Shown: one piece after another, positions 42,419-51,970 of the stretch
Layout of the letters: every line of letters begins with the position of its first letter
How positions within the stretch are numbered: position 1 is the stretch's first letter
Translations under genes and position numbers: made by a program
Source of the DNA: Halanaerobium sp046541575
Lineage (GTDB): Bacteria; Bacillota; Halanaerobiia; Halanaerobiales; Halanaerobiaceae
NCBI GenBank assembly: GCA_046541575.1
Contig: JBKHDA010000008.1
Span: forward strand, 1 to 53,506
Length of the DNA stretch: 53,506 nucleotides
Direction of reading: 5' to 3'
Notes under the pieces: generated by a model
Told to the model about the DNA's origin: nothing
Seen by the model: only the letters and a program-made list of their open reading frames with translations
The model's database searches: none

Positions 42419-43345
42419 ATGAAGTATAAAGAAATTAAGATAACAGATATTGAAAGTCGTGAAGATCAGGTGCGCAGTGATTTTTCTGAAGAAAGAATAG
42501 ACAGTCTTGCTAAATCTATTGCTGAAGTAGGGCAGCTGCAGCCGGTTGTTGTTCAGAAAAAAGATGATCATTATCTTTTAATTGCCGGTGAAAGAAGGTT
42601 GAGGGCTGTAAAAAAAGATGACAAAGAAAAAATTGCAGCTGTAATTCTTGAGGAAGAGGTTTCACAGGAAAAATTTAGACAGATTCAATTAATAGAAAAT
42701 CTGCAGCGCCAGGATTTAAATCCGCTGGAAAGAGCAATTTCAATAAATAAATTTATGGAAGATAATAATTTATGTAAAAAAGATGCTGCTGAAAAATTGG
42801 GAGTTGCTCGAACAACTTTAACACTCTGGTTAAATATTTTAGAGATGAAGGAAAAATATCAGCAGGAAGTTCTGAAAGAGGACTCTCCTATTACCTTATC
42901 ACATTTGAGTCTGGCCCATGCACTTTCTTCAAAAACTGATGATCCCAATAAAGCCAATCAGCTTCTGGATGCAGTAATCAAACACAACTTAAGCCGTAAA
43001 GAAACGCAGGCTGTAATAGATATATTTCATAAATATCTTCATCTGCCAATGGAAGAGGCTGTTTCGGCTGTGCTTTTAAAAAGAGAAAGAATGAAGCTTC
43101 AAGATTACTGGGAGGATGACAGCAGCAGAAGTTCACATAATCCGGTTCGCAAATTATTTCGCTCATTTAGTAATATAAATGATAATTTAGAAGAATTTAT
43201 GGAAGAAGAGGGAGACCTACCTGAAAAAGATCAGGAAGAGCTTTTAGATGAATTTTTATATTTATATCAAATTATGGGAATCTTAATCCCGGAACTAAAA
43301 AATCAATCTTTAGAGAATTTACTAGAAAAAATTAAATCTAATTAA
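42419..43345 (+). CDS. ParB/Spo0J/Noc-family protein
   Basis: A 308-residue protein with the ParB N-terminal CTPase/DNA-clamp region: SREDQVRSDF, SIAEVGQLQPVVV, the CTP motif GERRLRA (57-63), and ENLQRQDLNPLERA, then a helix-turn-helix (KKDAAEKLGVARTTLTLWL). The C-terminal part (EEFMEEEGDLPEKDQEELLD) is acidic and divergent. No parA is adjacent, so an orphan Noc-like or partition-related role is possible. An in-frame TTG at 42395 behind GGGGAG is an alternative start. Confidence 0.87.
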   Translation: MKYKEIKITDIESREDQVRSDFSEERIDSLAKSIAEVGQLQPVVVQKKDDHYLLIAGERRLRAVKKDDKEKIAAVILEEEVSQEKFRQIQLIENLQRQDLNPLERAISINKFMEDNNLCKKDAAEKLGVARTTLTLWLNILEMKEKYQQEVLKEDSPITLSHLSLAHALSSKTDDPNKANQLLDAVIKHNLSRKETQAVIDIFHKYLHLPMEEAVSAVLLKRERMKLQDYWEDDSSRSSHNPVRKLFRSFSNINDNLEEFMEEEGDLPEKDQEELLDEFLYLYQIMGILIPELKNQSLENLLEKIKSN

Positions 43346-43459
43346 AAAGCAGGAATCAGACAATTATTAGAGAATTTGATTATTAATAGAGGTCTGACGT
43401 CTAACAGCAGAATTGGATATCAATTTTTAATATAATTAATATAACTTAGGGGTGTAATT

Positions 43460-44644
43460 TTGGAGAATGAAAAAAGAGTAATTTTAGTAGTGATGGACAG
43501 TGTTGGCATAGGAGAATTAGATGATGCGGCGGAATATGGTGATCAGGGTGCTGCTACACTGCAGAATACTGCAGCAGAAGTTGGCGGTCTGGAACTTCCG
43601 AATTTAGAAAAATTGGGGCTTGGGAAAATAGTTAATATTAAAGGCTTAAGTTCTGAGCTTAAAGCTGAAGGAGCTTATGGAAAGGCAGCAGAAAAATCAA
43701 AAGGCAAAGATACAACTACAGGTCACTGGGAAATTGCCGGCTTGATTTCTGAACAGCCTTTTCCTACTTATCCTGACGGCTTTCCGGCTGAGGTTATGGA
43801 TCAGTTCCATGAGGCAATTGGAAGAGAATCGCTGGCCAATAAGCCGGCTTCAGGAACATTTATTATAGAAGAACTGGGTCGGGAGCATATGGAGACCGGG
43901 AAACCGATTGTTTATACTTCTGCAGATAGTGTTTTTCAGATAGCAGCTCATGAAGATGTAATATCAGTGAAAGAGCTTTATGATTACTGTCAAAAGGCAA
44001 GAGAAATTCTGCAGGGAAAACATGCAGCAGCCAGAGTTATTGCCCGACCCTTTGTGGGGGAGCCCGGTAATTTTGAGCGGACAGAAAGAAGAAAAGATTT
44101 TTCTCTGACTCCACCAGAGCCTTCAGTCCTTAATTATCTTAAAGACAAAGGTTTAGAAGTAAATGCAGTGGGCAAAATAACATATATTTTCAATCACAGC
44201 GGAATTACAGATGCAGTCACAACTTCTGATAATATGGAGGGTGTTGATAAAACTATTGAATATATGGAGCAGACTGAAAAAGGATTGATTTTTACTAATT
44301 TAGTTGATTTTGATCAGAATTATGGACACCGCCGTAATGTAGAAGGCTATGCTGAGGCTTTAGAGAATTTTGATCAGAGAATTCCTGAAATTAAAGCCGC
44401 AATGAGGGATGATGATCTGTTAATCATAACTGCTGACCACGGCTGTGATCCAACACATCAGGGAACAGACCACACCAGAGAATATATTCCGATTCTGGCC
44501 TATGGTAAAAAAATCAAGAATAATCTTGATCTGGGCAGCAGAGATTCTTTTAGTGATATTGCAGCTACAATTGCTGATATCTTTGGGATTAATAAGTTGG
44601 AAAATGGAAAAAGTTTTAAAAACGATATAATTGATACTAAATAA
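43460..44644 (+). CDS. deoB: Phosphopentomutase
   Basis: A 394-residue enzyme interconverting ribose-1-phosphate and ribose-5-phosphate (and deoxy forms). It has the alkaline-phosphatase-fold metal sites: VVMDSVGIGELDDA (start), GKDTTTGHWE with the phosphorylated Thr, VYTSADSVFQIAAHE, and ITADHGCDPTHQGTDHTRE near the C-terminus. The start is TTG behind AGGGGTG. It complements the nucleoside hydrolase far upstream in pentose recovery, but is not in its operon. Confidence 0.96.
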   Translation: MENEKRVILVVMDSVGIGELDDAAEYGDQGAATLQNTAAEVGGLELPNLEKLGLGKIVNIKGLSSELKAEGAYGKAAEKSKGKDTTTGHWEIAGLISEQPFPTYPDGFPAEVMDQFHEAIGRESLANKPASGTFIIEELGREHMETGKPIVYTSADSVFQIAAHEDVISVKELYDYCQKAREILQGKHAAARVIARPFVGEPGNFERTERRKDFSLTPPEPSVLNYLKDKGLEVNAVGKITYIFNHSGITDAVTTSDNMEGVDKTIEYMEQTEKGLIFTNLVDFDQNYGHRRNVEGYAEALENFDQRIPEIKAAMRDDDLLIITADHGCDPTHQGTDHTREYIPILAYGKKIKNNLDLGSRDSFSDIAATIADIFGINKLENGKSFKNDIIDTK

Positions 44645-44813
44645 CAAATATTATTTATAGCAGAGTAGTTATTTTTCATCATCTTTTAAAAAGTCTAGTG
44701 TGTTTTTTAGCTAATACAAGACAGAAACATAAATTAGGCACAAAAAAAGGAAATATTTTAGTCAGCGAGAATATATTAAATAAGTAATATATTAATTTTA
44801 GGAGGAATTAAAG

Positions 44814-45143
44814 ATGACAGTAAGGGAATTTGCAGCAAAATACAAACTGGAAGTTGTGGCTGGAAATAACTTGGATGCTGAAATTAATGGTGCTTATTTT
44901 GGTGATGACCCTCATGATGTAATGAAAATGGCAGAAGAGGGTAATATCTGGCTGACTACTCTAGATGATCTGGTTGCTGTGGGTGTAGCGCTGTTAGCTG
45001 ATATTTCAGCTGTAATTTTAGTAGAAGGCCGGGAGTTTGAACATATAGCGGTTAAAAAGGCCTGCAGTAAAAACGTAAATTTGCTGAAATACAGGGGTTC
45101 AAAATTTGAATTAGCCGGACAGTTTTATGAAGAACTAAAATAA
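44814..45143 (+). CDS. Stand-alone DRTGG-domain protein
   Basis: A 109-residue protein that fits the DRTGG fold found in HPr-kinase-like and hydrogenase-linked proteins: VREFAAKYKLEVVAG, INGAYFGDDPHDVMKMAEEG, IWLTTLDDLVAVGVALLADI, AVILVEGREFE and KYRGSKFELAGQFYE. No kinase Walker motif is present, so it probably acts as a sensory or adaptor domain. In many anaerobes such proteins lie beside [FeFe] hydrogenases; none is in view. AGGAGG precedes the ATG. It faces the LysR gene. Confidence 0.72.
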   Translation: MTVREFAAKYKLEVVAGNNLDAEINGAYFGDDPHDVMKMAEEGNIWLTTLDDLVAVGVALLADISAVILVEGREFEHIAVKKACSKNVNLLKYRGSKFELAGQFYEELK

Positions 45144-45185
45144 TTGATTTTTGTTAGGGGGGCTCAAATTTTATAATTGTTTTCC

Positions 45186-46076
45186 TTAATAAAGCTCCTC
45201 TTTAATTATCTGCATAAATTTATCTGCAGATTTTGATAGTGGAATACTTTTCATCTTTACTACTGCCAGTTTTCTTGCTGGCAGTTTTTCTTTTGTTTTA
45301 AGCTCATAAAGATTTTCGGCTCTGAGATTAAGGCAGTATTCAGGTACCAGAGAAATTCCAAGTCCAATTTTTGTCATTTCAATTAACAGGTCAACACTTC
45401 CAAGCTCAACTGCAGCTTCAATTTTGATTCCCAGTTCATTCAATGTTTTTTCCAGGAATTTGCGGGTTGTAGTTTTTGATTCCAGCATCAGTAGAGGATA
45501 ATTTTTTAATTTTTCCAGTTTTATTTCTTTTTTAGATAATTCCTTAAATTCTCTGCCTGCAATAAAAACATCATTAAAGCTGAAAATTTCCCAATATTCC
45601 ATCTGCTCAGTAATTTTTGGGTTAGGTAGATTACTGATAATTAAGTCCACTTTATTCTGCTGCAGGAGATCAATACAGGTGCTGGAGGTTCTGTTGGTTA
45701 TCTGAATCTGAATATCTGGATAGAGCTGATGAAATTTATTTAAGTAAGGCAGCAGATAGTCTTTAGAGATTGTGTCATTGGCACCAATATGAATTTCTCC
45801 CCTTTTTAAAGCATTGATTTCTCTGATGCTTTTTTCGCCATTTTTAATTAAATTAAAGGCCGGTTCTATATGGTCGAAAAGTATTCTGCCTGCTTCAGTT
45901 AGCTGAACATTTTTGGTGCTTCTAATAAATAAATCAGTTTTTAATTCTTCTTCCAGATTTTTTATATTTTGACTGACTGCAGATTGTGAGATAAAAAGAT
46001 TTTCAGCTGCTTTAGAAAAACTCAAATTTACTGCAACCTGATAAAAAACTCTGTATAATTCATAATTTAAAGCCAT
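45186..46076 (-). CDS. LysR-family transcriptional regulator
   Basis: A 296-residue LysR protein: helix-turn-helix FYQVAVNLSFSKAAENLFIS then QSAVSQNIKNLEEEL (about residues 9-42), linker, and a periplasmic-binding-like effector domain (GEIHIGANDTISKDYLLPYL, VDLIISNLPNP, MTKIGLGISLVPEYCL). It resembles the CysL/YeiE subgroup, many of which control sulfur or amino-acid genes, but the effector cannot be read from sequence. The divergent region contains the long inverted-repeat element. Confidence 0.92.
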   Translation of the reverse strand: MALNYELYRVFYQVAVNLSFSKAAENLFISQSAVSQNIKNLEEELKTDLFIRSTKNVQLTEAGRILFDHIEPAFNLIKNGEKSIREINALKRGEIHIGANDTISKDYLLPYLNKFHQLYPDIQIQITNRTSSTCIDLLQQNKVDLIISNLPNPKITEQMEYWEIFSFNDVFIAGREFKELSKKEIKLEKLKNYPLLMLESKTTTRKFLEKTLNELGIKIEAAVELGSVDLLIEMTKIGLGISLVPEYCLNLRAENLYELKTKEKLPARKLAVVKMKSIPLSKSADKFMQIIKEELY

Positions 46077-46146
46077 TGATTAGCTCTCCTTATTAATAGT
46101 ATTAGAATCATTAATTTTACTTCTTAATTGTATCATTCTATAATTA

Positions 46147-46424
46147 AATTGCAAGGAGATTTTTGTTCAGATAAAAGTTAATTCTAATAAAAATTATAAT
46201 CTCACTCCACTAATAATATTTAAGACAAACTAAGTTTCTTAATTTAAATAAATTGAACTACCTTCCCGATTGCCGCCTCCTGCGGCACGGTTAGCTATAA
46301 ACATCGTGTTTATAGGTTCAATTTATTTAAATTATTCAACAAGTTTTACTAAAAAATATTATTAAGTCACTCATTATAATTTTTATTAGGATTAACAGCT
46401 TTAATTAAAAAATCTCTTGTAATT
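46147..46424. repeat. Long inverted-repeat element with two internal hairpins
   Basis: Arms of about 110 nt (46147-46258 and 46316-46424) are imperfect reverse complements. The innermost 18 bp are perfect (AATTTAAATAAATTGAAC at 46241-46258 with its complement at 46316-46333); ATTCTAATAAAAATTATAAT (46181-46200) matches 46373-46392 at 19 of 20. The 57-nt centre holds TGCCGC/GCGGCA (46271-46287) and CTATAAACA/TGTTTATAG (46295-46315). It occupies most of the 494-base gap before purL. No ORF, riboswitch or terminator was recognised; 46425-46570 shows nothing else. Confidence 0.85.
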
Positions 46425-46570
46425 GAACTATGAATTCTGAAGAATGGGAAACTAATTTTAAATTTAGTTATCGCAGAATGGAGAATACATTAAGACTTCA
46501 GTTAAGATATTAATTACTTTAAAATAGTCTTTAGCAGTTACATAAAAATTTTAAAAAAGGGGCGCTTAAA

Positions 46571-49500
46571 ATGGCAGAAAAGATCAGACGGGTTTTTGTT
46601 GAGAAAAAGGAAGGTTTTGATGTAGAGGCGGAAGATCTGCTGCATGATTTTAGAGAGAGTCTGGAGCTGGAGCACTTAGAAACTTTAAGGCTGCTCAACC
46701 GCTACGATATCACTGAAATTTCTGATTCGGCTTATGAAGAGGCATGTGAGATGATACTGGCCGAGCTGCCGGTTGATTTAATTTATCAGGAGAAAATTGA
46801 AACTGCAGCTGACGAAAAAGTTTTTGCTGTTGAATATCTTCCAGGTCAGTATGACCAGCGGGCCGATTCGGCTGAGCAGTGTATTCAGATTTTAAATAAT
46901 GATGAAAAGCCGACTGTCAGGGTGGCCCAGGTTTTTATTTTAAAGGGAGATTTGAGCGAAGCAGAAATTGAAAAAATTAAAAACTATTATATTAACCCTG
47001 TTGATTCGCGAGAGGCAGCACTCAAAAAACCAGAAAGTCTGAAAATGCAGTATAAAGTGCCGGAAAAGGTAGAAACTGTGACTGGATTTATTGAAGCTGA
47101 TGAGCGGGGTCTGGAAAAACTTTTAGCTGAACTGGGGCTGGCAATGAGTATGGCTGATTTGAAACATACTCAAAAGTATTTTAGAGACGAAGAAAAAAGA
47201 AATCCAACAATTACAGAGATTAGAGTCCTTGACACTTACTGGTCTGATCACTGCCGCCATACAACTTTTTTAACTAAAATTGAGAAGGTGGAAATAGAAG
47301 ATAGTAAGTTTACACAGGGCGTTAAAAAGGCTTATCAGGAGTATTTAAATGGCCGCCAGCAGATTTATCAGAATCAGGAAAAGGACATCTGTCTAATGGA
47401 TATTGCTCTGCTGGGAATGAAAGAATTGAGAGCAGAGGGCAAATTAGAAGATTTAGAGATTTCAAATGAAGTTAATGCAGCCAGTATTGAAGTTACTGTA
47501 GATGTAGACGGTCAGGATGAAGACTGGCTGGTGATGTTTAAAAATGAAACCCACAACCATCCCACAGAGATTGAGCCTTTTGGTGGAGCAGCAACCTGTC
47601 TGGGTGGGGCGATTAGAGATCCTCTTTCCGGACGTTCTTATGTTTATCAGGCAATGCGGGTTACTGGAGCTGGAGATCCCCGGACTCCAATTGAAGAAAC
47701 TTTAGAAGGTAAACTGCCGCAGAAAAAAATTGTGCAGGAAGCATCTGATGGCTACAGTTCTTATGGAAATCAGATCGGCCTGGCAACTGGAATGGTCAAT
47801 GAGATTTATAATGAGCGCTATCTGGCCAAACATATGGAAATAGGAGCTGTGATTGCAGCAGCTCCAAAAGAAAATGTAGTTCGTGGTCAGGCGCTGCCGG
47901 GAGATATTGTTGTACTGCTCGGTGGTAAAACAGGTCGTGATGGCTGTGGAGGAGCCACTGGATCATCTAAGGTTCACACTGAAGATTCAATTGAAGAGAG
48001 CAGTGCTGAAGTTCAAAAGGGTAATCCTCCAACAGAAAGAAAAATTCAGCGTCTGTTTAGAAATCCAGAGGTCAGCAAAAAGATTAAAGTCTGTAATGAC
48101 TTTGGAGCTGGTGGAGTTTCTGTTGCTATTGGTGAGCTGGCTGATGCGCTGGAAATTAATCTGGATGCTGTACCCAAAAAATATGAAGGATTGGATGGAA
48201 CTGAGCTGGCAATTTCTGAATCACAGGAAAGAATGGCAGTTGTTATTGAGTCTGAAGATGTAGCTAAGTTTATTGAGCTGGCAGAAGAAGAGAATCTGGA
48301 AGCAACTGTGGTAGCGGAAGTTAAATCCCATAATCGTTTAATTATGGAGTGGAATGGTGATGATATAGTTAATTTAAGCCGTACTTTTCTGGATACAAAT
48401 GGAGCCACCCAAAAAACGGAAGTTAAGGTTATAGAGCCGATTGAAGCGGAAAATTATTTCAAAAATGCTGCTGGAGAACGCCTGGTTGGAGCAGATAGTC
48501 TGAAAGAAAAATGGCTCAAGAACTTGGCAGATATTAATGTGGCAAGTCAAAAAGGATTAATCGAAAAATTTGACAGCTCAATTGGAGCTGGCAGTGTGAC
48601 AATGCCTTTTGGCGGCAAATATCAGCTGACTCCAACCCAGGCAATGACCGCAAAAATTCCTTTAATCAAAGGAGAAACGAATACGGGTACAATTATGAGC
48701 CATGGATATGATTCAAAATTAACTACCTGGAGTCCTTTTCATGGAGCTTTATATGCAGTAATCGAATCAACTGCTAAAATTGCTGCTTCAGGTGGAGACT
48801 ATTCTAAAATTAGATTTACTTTTCAGGAATATTTTGAGAGGCTGAGAAATAATCCTGAACGCTGGGGCAAACCATTTAGTGCTCTCCTGGGAGCCTATAA
48901 AGCTCAGAAAGATTTTGGACTGCCTGCCATCGGTGGTAAGGACAGTATGTCCGGAAGCTTTAAAGATATAGATGTACCTCCAACTTTAGTTTCCTTTGCA
49001 GTAGATACAGTTGATGTCAATAATGTGATTTCACCTGAATTTAAAGAAGCTGGCAGTAAGTTAATTTATCTGCCGGTTGAGCGGGATGGAACCGAACTGC
49101 CGAATATTAAAAAACTCAAAGAGAATTACAGCCGAACTGAAAAATTAATTTCTACAGGCAAAATTAAAGCTGCTTCAGCAATTACAATTGGTGGTCTGGC
49201 AGAAGCTGTTTCTAAGATGAGTTTTGGTAATAAAATTGGAGCAGAGATTACTGCTGACCTCAATGAAGGAGAATTATTTTCTCCCGAATATGGAGCTCTG
49301 ATTTTAGAGGTTTCAGCTGAGGCAGCTGTCGAAGAATTGTTTAAAGGTTTAGATTATAAAGTTTTGGGAAAAACAATCAGAAAAGAAATTATAAAAGTTA
49401 AAGAAAATATAATTACCATAAAAGAAGCATTAGAGAACTGGCAGCAGCCTTTAGAGAAAATATATAAAACTGAGGTCGCTGAAGATGAGATTGCTGCTTT

Positions 49501-50401
49501 AGTGAAGCCAGGATTAGAAGAAGAGTTGTTAAATTATGAAGCCTATCAGAGTAAGCAGAGTTTTAGTTCTGAGGTGAGAATTGCCAAACCCAGGGTCTTA
49601 ATTCCTGTTTTTCCGGGCACAAACTGTGAATATGATACAGCGCGTCAGTTTAGAGAAGCTGGAGCTGAGGTTGAAACTTTTATCTTTAAAAATTTAGAGC
49701 CGGAACAGATAGAAAACTCAATTGAAAAAATGGCAGCGTTAATTAAAAATTCACAGATTGTGATGCTGCCTGGTGGATTTAGTGCTGGAGATGAACCTGA
49801 TGGATCCGGAAAATTCATTGCTGCGGTATTTAGAAATCCAGAAATTAAACAAGCTGTAATGGAGCTTTTAAATGAGCGGGAAGGCTTAATGCTGGGTATC
49901 TGCAATGGCTTCCAGGCTTTGGTTAAGCTGGGACTTTTACCATACGGTGAAATAAGAGACCTAACTGAAGATTCTCCAACTTTAACTTATAATACAATTG
50001 GGCGCCATGTTTCTCAGATGGTAAATACTAAGATTACTTCTAATAAATCACCCTGGCTTGCTAATGTGGAAGTTGGAGAAATCCATTCAATACCGGTTTC
50101 TCATGGCGAAGGACGTTTTGTTGCAGAGCCAGCAGTGATCAAAAAACTACAGCAGAATGGACAGATTGCCACCCAATATGTAGATTTAGAGGGAAAAGCA
50201 GCAGTGGAAATGCCTCACAATCCAAATGGTTCAATGGCAGCTGTAGAGGGAATCTGCAGTCCTGATGGACGAATTTTCGGGAAAATGGGTCACTCAGAGC
50301 GAATTGGGAAAAATGTGGCTAAAAATATAATTGGTAAAAAAGATCAGAAGTTATTTAAAGCGGGAGTAGATTATTTTAAACGTGCATGTACCGTTTGCTG
50401 A
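46571..50401 (+). CDS. purL: Phosphoribosylformylglycinamidine synthase, single-chain form
   Basis: A 1276-residue purine enzyme making FGAM from FGAR, glutamine and ATP, with PurS-like, PurL and PurQ parts in one chain. DTYWSDHCRHTTFLTKIE, FKNETHNHPTEIEPFGGAAT, CNDFGAGGVSVAIGELAD and GGKDSMSGSF belong to the synthase; PVFPGTNCEYDT opens the glutaminase, with Cys1111 (GICNGFQAL) and His1241/Glu1243 (GHSERIG) as triad. The final residues after YFK, RACTVC and the stop, are encoded by a dispersed repeat. Spacing AAAAGGGGCGCTTAAA precedes the ATG. No other pur gene is adjacent. Confidence 0.96.
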   Translation: MAEKIRRVFVEKKEGFDVEAEDLLHDFRESLELEHLETLRLLNRYDITEISDSAYEEACEMILAELPVDLIYQEKIETAADEKVFAVEYLPGQYDQRADSAEQCIQILNNDEKPTVRVAQVFILKGDLSEAEIEKIKNYYINPVDSREAALKKPESLKMQYKVPEKVETVTGFIEADERGLEKLLAELGLAMSMADLKHTQKYFRDEEKRNPTITEIRVLDTYWSDHCRHTTFLTKIEKVEIEDSKFTQGVKKAYQEYLNGRQQIYQNQEKDICLMDIALLGMKELRAEGKLEDLEISNEVNAASIEVTVDVDGQDEDWLVMFKNETHNHPTEIEPFGGAATCLGGAIRDPLSGRSYVYQAMRVTGAGDPRTPIEETLEGKLPQKKIVQEASDGYSSYGNQIGLATGMVNEIYNERYLAKHMEIGAVIAAAPKENVVRGQALPGDIVVLLGGKTGRDGCGGATGSSKVHTEDSIEESSAEVQKGNPPTERKIQRLFRNPEVSKKIKVCNDFGAGGVSVAIGELADALEINLDAVPKKYEGLDGTELAISESQERMAVVIESEDVAKFIELAEEENLEATVVAEVKSHNRLIMEWNGDDIVNLSRTFLDTNGATQKTEVKVIEPIEAENYFKNAAGERLVGADSLKEKWLKNLADINVASQKGLIEKFDSSIGAGSVTMPFGGKYQLTPTQAMTAKIPLIKGETNTGTIMSHGYDSKLTTWSPFHGALYAVIESTAKIAASGGDYSKIRFTFQEYFERLRNNPERWGKPFSALLGAYKAQKDFGLPAIGGKDSMSGSFKDIDVPPTLVSFAVDTVDVNNVISPEFKEAGSKLIYLPVERDGTELPNIKKLKENYSRTEKLISTGKIKAASAITIGGLAEAVSKMSFGNKIGAEITADLNEGELFSPEYGALILEVSAEAAVEELFKGLDYKVLGKTIRKEIIKVKENIITIKEALENWQQPLEKIYKTEVAEDEIAALVKPGLEEELLNYEAYQSKQSFSSEVRIAKPRVLIPVFPGTNCEYDTARQFREAGAEVETFIFKNLEPEQIENSIEKMAALIKNSQIVMLPGGFSAGDEPDGSGKFIAAVFRNPEIKQAVMELLNEREGLMLGICNGFQALVKLGLLPYGEIRDLTEDSPTLTYNTIGRHVSQMVNTKITSNKSPWLANVEVGEIHSIPVSHGEGRFVAEPAVIKKLQQNGQIATQYVDLEGKAAVEMPHNPNGSMAAVEGICSPDGRIFGKMGHSERIGKNVAKNIIGKKDQKLFKAGVDYFKRACTVC

Positions 50402-50417
50402 ACCAATTTTTTCCAAT
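50381..50417 (+). repeat. Short dispersed repeat, copy 3 (overlaps purL end)
   Basis: CGTGCATGTACCGTTTGC, then TGAACCAATTTTTTCCAAT. The first 21 bases encode the purL C-terminus and contribute its TGA stop (50399-50401). 35 of 37 positions equal copy 2 at 25391. Confidence 0.75.
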
Positions 50418-50526
50418 GAGGATATAATTCCGAAAGATAATAAAAATTCATATTTCCTTCACATTTCTCCTTTATGATATAATTAAAGCAAGATACTCAA
50501 GATTAAAATAAAGGAGTAGTGATATT

Positions 50527-50826
50527 ATGTTTAGATTTGGTCCTATGGGAAGATTCGGACATATGGGATTTAACAGTTTCTTGGGAGGTGGAGGCTTTAT
50601 GATGATTTTCTGGTTTATTCTGCTTGCAGCGGTAATTTATTATATTGTACAGAAAAGTAATGAAAACAAAAATTACAGCCAGCGAAATGATAATTCTCAT
50701 AATAATGTTCAGCAGTTAAACAGCAATCATAGAGACAGTGCAGAAGAAACTGCTCGTCAGCGCTATGCTAAAGGTGAGATTTCCAAGGAAGAATATGAAG
50801 AAATTATTAATAATTTGAGAAAATAA
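50527..50826 (+). CDS. Small membrane protein with SHOCT domain
   Basis: A 99-residue protein: a Gly/Phe/Met-rich N-terminus (FGPMGRFGHMGF), one transmembrane segment (about residues 25-44), a polar Asn-rich linker, and a C-terminal SHOCT motif AEETARQRYAKGEISKEEYE (about residues 76-95). SHOCT domains are short oligomerisation or peptide-binding modules; the function is unknown. AAAGGAGT precedes the ATG. It stands alone, with a terminator behind it. Confidence 0.88.
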   Translation: MFRFGPMGRFGHMGFNSFLGGGGFMMIFWFILLAAVIYYIVQKSNENKNYSQRNDNSHNNVQQLNSNHRDSAEETARQRYAKGEISKEEYEEIINNLRK

Positions 50827-50846
50827 ATTTTATAAATTTATTAAAG

Positions 50847-50889
50847 CAGCTTTGATTCTAAAAAAGAATCAGGCTGTTTTTTTTTATTA
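50847..50889 (+). terminator. Terminator after the SHOCT gene
   Basis: TGATTCT (50853-50859) pairs with AGAATCA (50865-50871), the stem extended by CAG/CTG across a small internal loop, followed by nine or more T. Confidence 0.9.
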
Positions 50890-51017
50890 TATTTCGACAA
50901 AAGATGACAGGTTTCCGGTGTGTGTAGATAACATAAGGTGTACATTAACGGTTAAAAATAGTATAATAAAGTTAAATATAAGTAAATATGTAATATAAGT
51001 AGAGAGGAGATAAGTCT

Positions 51018-51914
51018 ATGGGCCTGGAATTAGAACAGTATAAATTGATAGTAGAAAACACACCTAATTTAATCTGGGTATCCGGGGTGGATGGAAAATG
51101 CTACTATTTTAATCAGACCTGGTTAGATTTTCGCGGGCGCAGTTTAGGTGAGGAGTATGGATATGGCTGGTTTGAAGAAGGGGTACATCCAGATGACAAA
51201 GAGCGCTGTCTTGAGATTTATACTGAAAATTTCGAAAAGAAAAAAGAATTTCAGATGGTTTACAGACTAAAAAGACATGATGGAGAATATCGCTGGATAG
51301 ATGATTCTGGAGCTCCTTTTTATGATGAAGCAGGTAATTTTTCGGGCTTTGTAGGTAGCTGTGTTGATATTACAGAGAGAATTAGGGGTCAGCAGTATAA
51401 GGAAAGGGCTATCAGAGATGGACTGACAGGTATTTTTAATCGGCAGTACTTTTTTGATCTGATGAATGAAGAGTATTATAAAGCAGTGGAAAACAAGAAT
51501 TCTCTTTCAGTGATTATGTTTGATGTAGATAAGTTTAAATCAATCAATGATAATTTTGGTCATCTAGTTGGAGATCAAGTTTTAAAAGCAATTTGTAATT
51601 CAGTTAATCAGGTAATCAGAGATTTTGATATTTTTGCTAGATATGGTGGAGATGAATTTGTAGTGGGACTTCCTGATACTGATATTAAAGATGCTAATAA
51701 GGTTGCAGTCCGGATTAAAGAAAAAATAAATAAAATTGAAATTGAAGCTGCAGAAAAGCTAGAAATTTCCTGCAGTATTGGAACTGTCACCTTAAATAAT
51801 GAGCACAGCATTGAAGATTTAGTTGACAGGGCTGACAGAGCGCTATACATCTGCAAAAATGATGGGGGAAATTGTGTGGTGAATTATCATCAGCAATTTG
51901 CCCAACGGCCTTAA
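51018..51914 (+). CDS. PAS-GGDEF diguanylate cyclase
   Basis: A 298-residue signalling enzyme. A PAS domain with PAC extension (about 5-122: NTPNLIWVSGVDGKCYYFNQ, VYRLKRHDGEYRWIDDSGAP) leads to a GGDEF domain (RDGLTGIFNRQYF, VIMFDVDKFKSINDNFGH) with intact active-site GGDEF at 210-214. The inhibitory I-site RxxD (Arg201-Asp204) is present five residues before it, so c-di-GMP feedback is expected. There is no membrane segment, suggesting a cytoplasmic sensor. AGAGGAG precedes the ATG; TATAAT at 50962 is a likely -10 box. Confidence 0.94.
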   Translation: MGLELEQYKLIVENTPNLIWVSGVDGKCYYFNQTWLDFRGRSLGEEYGYGWFEEGVHPDDKERCLEIYTENFEKKKEFQMVYRLKRHDGEYRWIDDSGAPFYDEAGNFSGFVGSCVDITERIRGQQYKERAIRDGLTGIFNRQYFFDLMNEEYYKAVENKNSLSVIMFDVDKFKSINDNFGHLVGDQVLKAICNSVNQVIRDFDIFARYGGDEFVVGLPDTDIKDANKVAVRIKEKINKIEIEAAEKLEISCSIGTVTLNNEHSIEDLVDRADRALYICKNDGGNCVVNYHQQFAQRP

Positions 51915-51970
51915 AGTCTGCTATAATTAAATTTGTTGTATAAAACTTTTAAATTTTTGAGGTGAAATTA

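Noticed and set aside
46259..46315. tRNA or tRNA-like gene in the centre of the inverted repeat
   Set aside because: Two hairpins are present but there is no T-loop GTTCRA in proper context, no acceptor stem and no third arm.
46425..46570. Purine riboswitch or PurR box in the purL leader
   Set aside because: The conserved loop sequences of the purine aptamer and paired PurR-type CGAA boxes were not found.
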